Origin: Ailanthus altissimus
Taxonomy: Eukaryota; Streptophyta; Magnoliopsida; Sapindales; Simaroubaceae
Direction: 5' to 3'
Length of the DNA stretch: 64,000 nucleotides
Assembly: GCA_946807835.1 (NCBI GenBank)
Contig: OX327697.1
Location: 5,223,001 to 5,287,000, forward strand
A model generated the notes under the pieces. That model saw only the letters and a program-made list of their open reading frames with translations. It ran no database searches and was not told the origin of the DNA. A program made the position numbers and the translations under genes. Shown here one piece after another: positions 45,446-55,395 of this stretch. The first letter of the stretch is position 1, and the number at the start of each line of letters is the position of its first letter.

Positions 45446-46434
45446 ATATTGTTGTATGCTTTCTTTGATTGTTCAGAAATCTAGTGTTTGGTAGTTTTAG
45501 GTTGTGGGTTTATGAAGCAAAGAGGTTGAAGAAACACATTAATATAGAACTAAAATTTTCGGCTGGGATAAGAAACAACGGGAATTTTGGGGCAGAAGCT
45601 TGGAAGTGAGATGCGTAAACTGTAAATTGTAATTGACATATAGGGGTATTAATACTGTCATCCCGGCAAATATATTTTAACGATGATTTTAATTTTAATT
45701 ACATTATTATCCTTTTCTATTTAATTTAAAAGAAAAAATATTGTTACCTTTTAAGAATATTTTAATTATTAAATAATAATAAAATATAACTTTAAGAATA
45801 TTTTTTATTTTTTAAATTTAATGAAAGAAGTAACATTGTAATTAGAACTAAAACCATTATTAAAATATAATTTATATAAATTTCAAAAGTGAAAGTGTTA
45901 ATATCCCTTGACATATATGATAGAAAAACTTTCAAATATTACACAAGTGTAAATTAAATCAAATCACACTTGTGTGAGCGGATTAGAGCTTCAAATCCTT
46001 TACAATACTATTTTAACTCTTACAAATTAACTACTAGTACCCACTTGACCTCATAATAATAGAAATAAAATTAAAAATCCCCTAAAAAAACAAAAAAAAA
46101 AAAGAGAGAGAGAGAATTCCAACCTTAAATTATAGGTTTTAACTTTAAAGAAGGTATAGTGGATTTTATTTTGGGGTCATAAATCTTAACAACAAAACAA
46201 AATATTTTTTTTTTGTTTTTTTGGAGAAAAAAAAAAGGGAAATAGAAACTTTGGAAGTGTTGAACCGGGTTCAAAAACAAAGCCGAACCAACCAAGTTAA
46301 ACTTTTAGACCCATCGAATCAAACAGGCGTGGCGCCCTAACCAATAACCTTTGCTTTAGTTGCTCCTCCTCTCAACAACAACGTTTCTTCACTGCAACCA
46401 ACCGTGTCCAAGGACTACATAGAGATAGAGAGAG
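45446..46434. promoter_or_regulatory. Divergent intergenic region between PPR and RRP7
   Basis: 989 bp separate the two start codons. It holds a 265-bp MITE (45643-45907), poly-A tracts, a GA run at about 46103-46114 and GCGCCCTAACC (46331-46341), a telo-box-like CCCTAACC about 100 bp before the RRP7 ATG. Both genes presumably have promoters here, whether shared or separate. Confidence 0.5.
45643..45907. mobile_element. Mutator-like MITE (265 bp) with perfect 10-bp TSD
   Basis: The left end GGGGTATTAATACTGTCATC and the right end, read as reverse complement GGGATATTAACACTTTCAC, form the TIRs. TTGACATATA flanks the element at 45633-45642 and 45908-45917 with no mismatch. TSD size points to the Mutator superfamily. 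The same terminal motif bounds the element at 56022-56609. Confidence 0.8.
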
Positions 46435-49400
46435 ATGGGAAGCGCTGAGAAGAAGAGGAAGAAGCCTAATCCCAAGAAGAGAAACCATCCTCAGTTCACT
46501 GATAACGGTGTGTTTTTTTCTTCCTTTTTCCGCCTTTATTAAGTTCTCTATTTTCTTATCTGGGTTCTGCTTTTTTGTTAATTGTAACTCCGCAAAGTGT
46601 TGTCTTTCATTGAAAAGCTATCTGGGTTTGTTTTGTTTTAGGCGCTTTGTGAGGAAAAATCTGTTCTTTTTTGGTTTTTTGCTTTTTAGCATTTATTGCT
46701 ATTCGGTCTTTTTAATTTTGCATATATAATGCGTTTTCCTTGGGGTTAAATTATTTTGCTAGAAGTTGTCATTGTTAATGTATACTCAAGAAGCTAGTAT
46801 GCAACTCAAAGGTGGAAGCGAGTAGAGCTATGAAAGAAATTAGAGCAGCTTGGTGCAGTGAAATTATGTTACGATCATGAGAATGCTCTAGTTTCATAAT
46901 TATTTTGATAATATGTGGACATTGAATCTTAATTTTGAATATTCACAGAGATGGCCAGTATTTTGACTGAACAATTAAATTTTGCTACTAATACACCATT
47001 GATATAATGAAAAAATGTATTAGGCCTGATTGTAATATGCATTTTTTGTATTGACTAAAATCAAATCTTATCTACAAGCTCATAAAATTTTGATGCACAT
47101 TATGTGCAAAACTTAGTAAATCCTTTCACTAAGGGATTCACTAGATGTTGAATAGCATCAATGATTTATTATAAAACCAAGTAATTAAAATATCTTCAAT
47201 TTTTTATTTTTTTTTACTCTTGAAAAAGTCGTAGAATTTTGTGCCGTCATTATTTGTATAATTGTCTCCATGGTATTGGCCATGAGTTTCTAGTTTGAAG
47301 AGGGTTACATCACACTTGGTATTGGTATTTTGAAAAGCTCACAAAATTTTGATGCACATTATACGCAAAACTTAGTAAAATCCTTTCACTATGGGATTCG
47401 CTAGATGTTGAATAGCATAAATGATTTATTATAAAACCAGCTCAATGTAATTAAACTATCTTCATTTTTTCTTTTTACTCTTGAAAAAGTTGTGCAAGTT
47501 TGTGCCGTCATTATTTGTATAATTTTCTCCATGGTATTGGCCATGATTTTCTAGTTTGAAAAGGTTACATCACACTTGGTATTGTAGCCATATGTGCAGA
47601 TGCTGGAGGTACGAAAATTTACTGCAACTGATAGTGCTTTCTCTCTCTTGTTTTCAGATGAAACTTTAAATGCAGCAGAAGAAGAAAATGAAAAAAATAA
47701 ACCTATTGGTAAGAAGAAGATAAAGAGGGAGAAAGGGAACGATGTAGCCATCAGGAATGCTGTTGAGATTAAAACCCAAGGTAAAAATGGTTTATACATT
47801 ATAATATTTATGTCAGAATGTAGATTTGTAATAAATCGTATGTTATCATTGTTTCTTTCTGTTGATTCCACAGATACTTCAATTAAAGCAGCTAGAGAAA
47901 AGAAAAAGAGCAAATTAAAGAACAAGATGAGAAGAAGTGAGGAGAAAAATAATGCTTCCAACAATGAGTTTGGTCAGCATGGTGGCCAAGATGGAGATGA
48001 TGCTGATAAATCAAATGGTGTGTGATAAAAATGAGCTTTCTCTATTTCATTATTATTAATCTTTTATGGTGTCTTCCATCTACCGCTATCTGTTTCTGTG
48101 AGCATGTCTGTGGACATCTTGTGCCCTGGCGGATATCTTTTAATTTTCAATGCAGTTTCCATCCATTTATTTGGTGGAGTACATTTTTTGTCTTGAACAT
48201 GAGATCATTACTCTCCTCTCTTTAGCTTGTCCAATGAAATTTCTAAGTGCTGTTTAGGCATCACTGATACTTAAAAAAAAAAAATACCATACATCTTATT
48301 TAAGTTGGTTTTCTTTTTCTCCAGAAAATTTGGTTCCAGAGGCAAGCCAAATCCAAGAGGAGAATGAAAATTCCAGAAGGCCTGGTAAGAATGATACTGG
48401 ATCAGAAATATAACTCGTAAACTAATGATGTTTTTTTTGGTTCTTACTATAATTTAGCAAATGGCTGTAAATAATCTTGTTATTATGAATATATACTATA
48501 TAATTTCAATGATTTTTATCTTTTGCTTTTACTTCCAATAGGTAAGAAAGGTAAGAAAAAGAAAAAGAAGGATCATGATTCATTAAAGGAGGATGAAAAT
48601 TTAATGAAAAAGAGTACAGAAGCTAATGAGGATGAAGTTTATTTTATCTCATCAGGGGATGAAGACTGCTCAAAAGGAATGAAAAGTAAGATGCATTAAA
48701 ACTGTTGATGCTGTTTTTTGGTTTTAACTTCCCATGATCTAGTGCCAAACTCATTGATGGTCATATGTGGTTTGATAACTTTGTGTAAAGTGTGTTCGGA
48801 GTATTTTACAGTCCAGACTATTAGGAGTATTTTTAACATCTGATTTCACTATTTCTGAAGCAGTACAATCCTTATTTTATTTTCTTTCTCTTGTTCTTTT
48901 TTTTGTTTAAATCTTCTCTTTTTTTTTTGGGTGGATTGTTTTACTCTGGGAACCCCTTTTGTACCCCTCTGATGGGGTTGAAGCCTGCCTGTATGCTACT
49001 TTACTTCATTTGTATTTAGCTATTTAACTTTATGTAATAGGTCAGAACATATCAGCTGCCCCAATACCCCTTCTCCTTTAATTAAACTAGCTGCTGGAAC
49101 TTGCTTAATTCAGTTTTTTGACATAAGCTGACATGCATAGTATCAATTTTATTTCTGGATTTTTCTCTGAGCATATTATATCATTATATTTAATTGGTTG
49201 GGATACCTTATTATTCAGTTTCTAAATTGAGGACATTTTAAACTACAGAATGGATTACAGAATATCATCAAAGTAGACCAGGTTTGAAGGTGTTACAACA
49301 AAGAATCGATGAGTTTATTACCACTCATGAAGCAACACTTGAACAGGTATATTCCTCTGCTGCATCCCTAGAGTGACTGCTAACTGACTTTAAGTGGAAC

Positions 49401-51041
49401 ATTCTGTTTTACTTTATCAGTCTCCTTCAATACTGTCACCTTTTCCCTTGAGAATGTAACAAACTAAATACAACTTTAACAAACATAAAGCAGATGTTAT
49501 ACTTATTCTGAAGGACTTTTTCATCATTATTGCATCGGATGGAAAAATAAGATGGGTGATACACCATATTTATTCCGTGACATCCAAAATTTTCTTTTGA
49601 GTGTCGGTAAATGTGTTTATTTGGAGCTAAACTGGGGGGTGATGTATTTTAGCTTTTATTTACATTTCCATGTTTGTCCAAAAAGACTGATATTTTCTCA
49701 TTTAAATTGGAATTTTATGCAAGTGTGCATATGTTGTGGTCGGTGAGCAATTGTGCATTGGAAACTTAGGAATTTTTTTGTTTACATATGACCATACATT
49801 CGTAAACACGTCTGTTTACTTTTTCAAAATATGTATTCGCACATCTTCTCTAAAATTTCTGATGCTTTATTCTTTCCTTTTTGGTATCTGAAATGCAATT
49901 TGTCTTGAGCCATTAGATTCTCATTCAGCTTGTTCTGGCACATACAGGAAAGAAAAGAAAGAGAAGCTCTTGCAGCAGAAGGGGGTTGGACTGTTGTTGT
50001 ACATCATAAAGGAAGGAAAAAGACCACAGATGCTGAAAGTGGAATTGTTGTGGGCTCTGTTGCCCAGGCTGCTGTAGAGGATAGGATGGCCAAAAAGAAG
50101 AAAAAGGAAGTTGGACTGGATTTCTATCGTTTCCAAAGAAGAGAAGCCCAGAGGAATGGTATGACAAAATTTATATAATGTTTTGTAATTATTATTCTTT
50201 TCATTCCTTTTAGATCGCCATTTGCATAGAGGATAACTGCCTTATCATAAATATACTTAAGAACTTGGAATCTAGAAGTCTGTAGTTAATTACAAGGTAA
50301 GGTTCATTATATTAAGATGATGCAAATAATTCTGCAATATCTTCTACCCAAATTTGAATGCAAACCCACAGATGTTCTTTTTTCTTCCCTTCTTTTTGGC
50401 CTGGAGAAGATCTTAGATGTTTTTCTGGATCTCTTTATGATCTTGGTAAATCTGTCTCTCATTGTTCATAGGCTTCTGATACCATAATAATAGCATCAAT
50501 TATTAACCTGTTGAAAATAATCATGGAGTTCTCCTTTTAACATAACCAATTAGTTCTGTACTGCTGAATTTAGACCAATATTCACACATCAGGAAGTAAA
50601 AATATGTTTATGTATGTACACACTCATAAGCATATGTATTTCTTCCAAAAAAAAAAAGAATGCCAGCTAGCTGATTAGATACCTGGGATCCACTCTCACA
50701 TTGACTTGGAATGAGGGATGGAAGAAGGTATACACCAAGTTGTATAGCCGACTAATAGGCCCACAGGAAAGATGATGCTTCTTCCTATGTCATTTAATCA
50801 CTCATTAAATTGCTCCTTCCTACTATTACCCTTTAATTTTCTCCTAGGTTTTGATAAAGTATGTCAGAGGTTTTGTAGATTGATTTAGTCTTTGTATTAT
50901 TGATTAAATGATTTGGATGTATCAAACAAGACATTGATAGTTTATTTCCTTGCAGAAATTATGATGCTCCAAAGCAAATTTGAGCAGGATAGAAAGCGTA
51001 TACAGCAATTAAGAGCTGCAAGGAAGTTTCGTCCTTATTAA
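46435..51041 (+). CDS. Ribosomal RNA-processing protein 7 homologue (RRP7)
   Basis: A nucleolar 40S (small-subunit) biogenesis factor needed for pre-18S rRNA maturation. Eight exons: 46435-46507, 47658-47780, 47874-48017, 48325-48384, 48542-48685, 49249-49346, 49948-50158, 50956-51041; 939 nt, 312 aa. The N-terminal half is charged, low-complexity and Lys-rich (EKKRKKPNPKKR, GKKGKKKKKKD), acting as likely nuclear/nucleolar targeting signals. The C-terminal RRP7 domain has GLDFYRFQRREAQRN, then FEQDRKRIQQLRAARKFRPY as the last 20 residues, the signature end of this family. I see no RRM fold upstream. It is head-to-head with the PPR gene. Short K/E-rich exons with AAG-rich splice sites make automated models likely to miss some. 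Intron 1 carries a 259-bp tandem duplication. Confidence 0.9.
47077..47590 (+). repeat. 259-bp tandem duplication in RRP7 intron 1
   Basis: The segment 47077-47335, beginning AGCTCATAAAATTTTGATGC, is repeated at 47336-47590 with a modest number of substitutions and indels. Both copies end with TACATCACACTTGGTATTG. The duplication ends about 70 bp before the exon 2 acceptor and does not alter coding sequence. Confidence 0.85.
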
Positions 51042-52944
51042 GTGTTGCTGAGTCATTATCAAAAACCAGAAGTTGAAGCAACTGTTGTTTTCCTCAATGT
51101 TAACAATGTGGGAAATACAGGATTAACAGCACAAGATTTTCTAGTCCTATTTCTCATTTTTTTCCTCCTTGCTGATCAAAGAAATCAGCTTATTGTATTG
51201 ATAGATAGTAACTTATTAATGAGAATGTACAATTTTTGTATGATTAGAACCGAAATTTTTTGTTCCATTACTCGAAATTTTGGTTGATTTTATGGATGAA
51301 CATATTATCAAGCTATTGGAAAGTGAAAAGTGTTGAATGTGGTCAAATGATAAATGACATCCCATGAACATAACGCGTGAATTTTCATTTTCTGAAGTAT
51401 CTTATGCCTGTTTTTAAGTCAGTAAAGTTATCAATTTCACAATTCTACTGCGTTTAGACTGATTAATATTCTTGAAAGGAAGCATACACACCTGATCATC
51501 AACTTGTTTACTATGCAAAAAAGAAAATTGCATTGACCTTTCTAGAGGTTTGGTTAACTAACAAAATTCTTCTGACTTTGAAAACATCAAAAACTTCTTC
51601 ACATCGACGAGACATCCCTTTAATCCTAAGGTTTGGTCAAATTTATTAGAGACCTCATTTATAGGATTGGATAACATGATTGCATGAAAATTTACAGCTA
51701 TAAAAGCTCTAATACTAAAGTTGAAACTAACTTAAAAGAACTCTTGATACAGTTTGAAATATTTAATGCAAAACTCAAAATCTAAGCTGTATTACAGTAA
51801 CAGGCAATCAACTCATTAGCAAAAGAGTTTTGTCCCATATTAAAATCGTCTATGGTTTGGCAACATTGACGAAGTCCGAGGTGCATTTGATTTTTTCCAG
51901 GCATAAATGTCCTATAGCTGAGGTCCCCCACATATGATATAGCTGGCACCAATTCCTTTTGACAAAAAGACGCAACTGAATTGATTGGCAAAGTAGAACA
52001 AGTAAAGCAAATATTTAAGCATATAAACGAGTACCTTGCTTTTAGAATGTTTGCATTCATTTGCAAAATTGTATTCAAGAGTAAGGGTAATGGACGGCCT
52101 GAAGGCCACTCGTCCTCATTTGGCAAGTAAATGTAAAACTAAACTCTATGACTTCACACAATCCAATGCATGTTGTCCATTATGTTTTCTTCCAACACAT
52201 GATATGTGACGTCCTTTTTGCTCCTTGTCTTTATTTATGGTCAAGTTTGGCAGCTCCTTATTATCTTTCTACTCTTTCTAAATGGGAATTATTTTTAACA
52301 TTTTCATAACTCGTGGCCCAACATGCACCAGCAAAAGGAGACTTAGTATCGGTTCCATTTTATTTTTTCATTTCTTCATCCTTTGTTTACTTGTGGTTCT
52401 TTGGCCACAGCCACGCGTCTTTTCATGCATCACCAACATAAATGACACTAAAAGATTCTCTACTCACACAAGATGTAGAGTGTAGAAGAAAATTATTAAC
52501 AAAACTGCGAGTAAAATCTTATTTTCAGGAATATACTCACAATATGAATGTTCTTATTATACAAATTAATCCAAAAACTATCAAATTGGTCACATCTTTA
52601 AACACCCATAGACATCAGAACGAACACCCTACAAATAACAATGACCATAGCCATTCCCCAACCATTTAAAAACCAAAAACCATGAAAATAGATTCATAAA
52701 ATCAAGAAAAGGAATAGTAACACCAACTCTTTATTAATATTAATGATACTGGTTTAACATCTCGACGTCTGGAAATCATCCCATGACAATTCTAGAAATA
52801 TAAACCTTATTCTCAATAACATAACACCCAAATGCAGCAAAAGGAAAAGGCAAGGCCTGCTCAAGGCCTACCCGTTACAACATAACCCCTCAACATTATT
52901 ACAAAGAAAAACAGCATAAATAAGAATACATTATATCCGGGACT
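51042..52944. other. Intergenic region between RRP7 and AdoMetDC
   Basis: 51042 onward is RRP7 3' UTR. About 52720-52944 is probably the AdoMetDC 3' UTR on the other strand. In between, a minus-strand open frame of 114 codons (51782-52126) begins MPNEDEWPSGRPLPLL. It contains a good donor (CAAG then GTACTCG) after its first 31 codons but resembles nothing I know. Confidence 0.45.
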
Positions 52945-54027
52945 CTATTTTCCTTCAACTTCCTCGTCCTCGTCCTCGCTCCAACAGCATTTCAGGATTG
53001 ACCTAGGAGATGCAGAGCCATCAGTCCTAGCAAAGCTGTAGTAGATCAGCGAGCCACCATTACCAAGCTCTTCATAACTCTTTCCTCCACAAGAATATCC
53101 CTCCAAGTCGATAGGGAACTTGGTTCCAAGTTCAGCGCCAGCAACTTCAGAATGCAGAGCTACAGAAAACTCAGCTGGTTTAAAGCAAGCCAGAACCCTC
53201 TCAAGCAGTGGGGTCAACTTCACGACCTCAAAATCATAACCCACAGCCTCAAAACTTGCATAACTGAAACCATCTTCAGGGGTGATATGGATTGTAGATA
53301 TGGCATCTCCTTCAATACTATTCATGGAGTAACCACAAGGGTCAAACTCAAAATCACATATCTCAGAATCTGGAAGTATATTCCTGATACCAGAATCTTC
53401 GGTCATCACAGCCGCTGAACTTTCATCAGTTTTGTAGAATATAGATGCCCTCTTCCTTTCCAATCCAGTCATGCACATCTCTAGAGTGTAAACTGAGTTG
53501 AAATGGTTCCCCACTTCAGCAGAAGCAGAGTAAACATGCCATTTCTTGGTGTTGTCAGGACTACCCATGACAAAGGCCGTGCTGTCCAAACCAAACTTGC
53601 CAAAGTGACTATCAAGGGCAGCTACTTCCTCGGAGAAGCTACGATGCGGAAATGGCTGAGCCCCAGGAAATATGAAGCTCCCACGAGTGTACCTCACAGA
53701 TCGAACACTTAGGGAGAGGGAATCAGCCAACTTAAGAATGGCAGGGATTGAAAGGAGCAACTTTGTAGTCCCACAAGTTTTTATAATAACTTTGTATGGG
53801 TAGACAAAGAGACTAGATTCTGAAAGGACGTATGAATCAAGAGATTCATTTGACAATGAAGAAACGATTGTGCATTCAGCTGGTTTCAGTATTTCATCCA
53901 ATTCATCTTTTGACAAAGAGCGGAGGCCCAAACCTCCAGGATCAGCAAAGACACCAGGCTCGAAAAAGCACACCTCAAGCCTCTTTTCGTAACCTTCAAA
54001 TCCAATTGCACAGGCAGGCAAGGCCAT
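52945..54027 (-). CDS. S-adenosylmethionine decarboxylase proenzyme
   Basis: AdoMetDC converts S-adenosylmethionine to decarboxylated AdoMet, the aminopropyl donor for spermidine and spermine (cytosolic, rate-limiting in polyamine synthesis). Intronless CDS, 360 aa, typical plant length. The proenzyme cleaves itself between Glu70 and Ser71 in [14 protein letters not shown]; Ser71 becomes the pyruvoyl cofactor. Active-site Glu11 and Glu14 ([10 protein letters not shown]) and Cys85 ([10 protein letters not shown]) are present. The [16 protein letters not shown] segment holds the conserved catalytic His and the region linked to rapid turnover in plant enzymes. The acidic C-terminus ([10 protein letters not shown]) is ordinary. 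Upstream lies the tiny/small uORF pair that represses translation when polyamines are high, and an 803-bp leader intron. Confidence 0.97.
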   Translation of the reverse strand: MALPACAIGFEGYEKRLEVCFFEPGVFADPGGLGLRSLSKDELDEILKPAECTIVSSLSNESLDSYVLSESSLFVYPYKVIIKTCGTTKLLLSIPAILKLADSLSLSVRSVRYTRGSFIFPGAQPFPHRSFSEEVAALDSHFGKFGLDSTAFVMGSPDNTKKWHVYSASAEVGNHFNSVYTLEMCMTGLERKRASIFYKTDESSAAVMTEDSGIRNILPDSEICDFEFDPCGYSMNSIEGDAISTIHITPEDGFSYASFEAVGYDFEVVKLTPLLERVLACFKPAEFSVALHSEVAGAELGTKFPIDLEGYSCGGKSYEELGNGGSLIYYSFARTDGSASPRSILKCCWSEDEDEEVEGK

Positions 54028-54193
54028 CTTGCCTTGCAGAAAACAGACAGCGATTGCAAGGAGGGAAGAACAAGAAGACGAGGGAAGTAGAAAAGAAATA
54101 GACCAAGTAAATTATGAGTACTAGTTATAGCTAATATTAAAAATTGCAGTATGAGAGAGAGATTAGGGCGGGGTTATGTCAACTTAGGGGATC

Positions 54194-54349
54194 TCAGGAT
54201 GGCTTTCGGACGCAGTTGGAGTAAGCAGCTGATCTGTACTTCTTGATTCCACCGTTTGGTCGGACGTCTTCAATGCTGTAACCTAGAGGAGCTTCATAAA
54301 ATAAGGATTTACTACTGCTAGACTTCTTCTTACCACCTTTTGTCTCCAT
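54194..54349 (-). CDS. Small conserved uORF of AdoMetDC (CPuORF), 51 aa
   Basis: This is the conserved upstream peptide of plant AdoMetDC mRNAs. It begins METKGGKKKSSSSKSLFYEA and ends in YSNCVRKPS. It stalls ribosomes in a polyamine-dependent way and so represses the main ORF, which starts 166 nt after its stop. Its start overlaps the stop of the tiny uORF by one base. Unlike most uORFs its sequence is under strong amino-acid conservation. The whole peptide lies in the second leader exon (high end 54367). Confidence 0.96.
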   Translation of the reverse strand: METKGGKKKSSSSKSLFYEAPLGYSIEDVRPNGGIKKYRSAAYSNCVRKPS

Positions 54350-54357
54350 TAGATCAT
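54349..54357 (-). promoter_or_regulatory. Tiny uORF of AdoMetDC (Met-Ile-stop)
   Basis: ATGATCTAA on the minus strand. The last A of its stop is the A of the small uORF start (TAATG), the one-base overlap typical of plant AdoMetDC leaders. Ribosome choice between the two uORFs sets translation: at low polyamine the tiny uORF is read and reinitiation at the main ORF is favoured. The start lies 10 nt inside the exon after the leader intron. Confidence 0.93.
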
Positions 54358-54367
54358 TCAGTCTTGC

Positions 54368-55170
54368 CTGTAAGAAACAAATGCTAACAAACATCAGCAC
54401 CATAATGTAGTCCAAAGACAATCCAAATACAAGATATTATCCATGGAGAAATAGTTGCTCAAATCCAATCATAAGCTTAGCACCCAATGGGAAACAGAGT
54501 AAATAGATATGTAATAGGGCACTTGATAGCCAGAGAATTGAAAAGGAGAACAAATAATATTAAACAAAACATCAAGGGTACTCGTGCATATATAAAGCAT
54601 CCAATTATGTAAAAGGTATTAGAAGAACAATAACAAACATCAGGAAAAATAATAATTTCTACGCAATTAAGTAAAAAGGAATCTACAGAAAAGCTCACTT
54701 GTATAACAAAATCAATTCAGAGATGTAAATAATATCAAATACATCGACGGAACATAAGCTTAATGGAAAAAAAATCTTCAAAGCGGAAACTTAATATTCC
54801 GGGAAAAGAAAAAAACTTCATGATAGGAATTCAAACAATCTTTAACAGATTCAATACCATTGTCAAATGAGTCATCTGTACAAACTTTAAAACAAAGAGG
54901 TTTTGAATATAAGTCTTTTCTTTAATTAGCAAAACAAAAAAAAATAAAAGAAGAAAAATTGAATCTCATCAAATACAGATCTATAAAACTTGGCCATTAA
55001 CCAACAAAAACAGAAACCCAAAACCATAAACGAAGTAATACCCATTACAAAATCACATCAAAACGACATGCAAAAAATCACAAACAAATAACAGGATACA
55101 TTAAACGTAGATACAAAACAAGAATAATAAATCAAAAGCAAGATAAAAGAGAGATCTTTTCTCGACTCAC
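54368..55170 (-). other. 5'-UTR intron of AdoMetDC
   Basis: The donor is AACA then GTGAGTCG (exon 1 ends at 55171). The acceptor is TTCTTACAG before GCAAGACTG (exon 2 starts at 54367). The intron is 803 bp and AT-rich. Leader introns are usual in plant AdoMetDC genes. Confidence 0.8.
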
Positions 55171-55360
55171 TGTTAATTAACCAACGAAAACCCCAATAAG
55201 CCGAACCAAAAGAGGCCAAGAATCCTCGAGACCCAGAAGGAAACCCTAGAAATGGAAAACTAAAACAACTTAAAAAGAGCGAGAGAAGAGAGATTTGTTA
55301 ATGATACGCTGTTGATTCGGAATTCTAATTCGGTTCTTTCTTTCTCTCTTCTATTTCAAG
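55171..55360 (-). other. AdoMetDC first leader exon (approximate 5' end)
   Basis: Non-coding leader between the TATA box and the intron donor at 55170. It is CT-rich on the mRNA strand. It contains the reverse complement of AAACCCTA (55241-55248), a telo-box-like element. The transcription start is estimated from the TATA position, not seen directly. Confidence 0.6.
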
Positions 55361-55385
55361 CAAACAAACTGGCGAGAGAGAGGCA

Positions 55386-55395
55386 CTTTATATAG
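55386..55395 (-). promoter_or_regulatory. TATA box of AdoMetDC
   Basis: CTATATAAAG on the minus strand, placing transcription start near 55360. GA/CT-rich tracts surround it on the downstream side. Confidence 0.75.
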
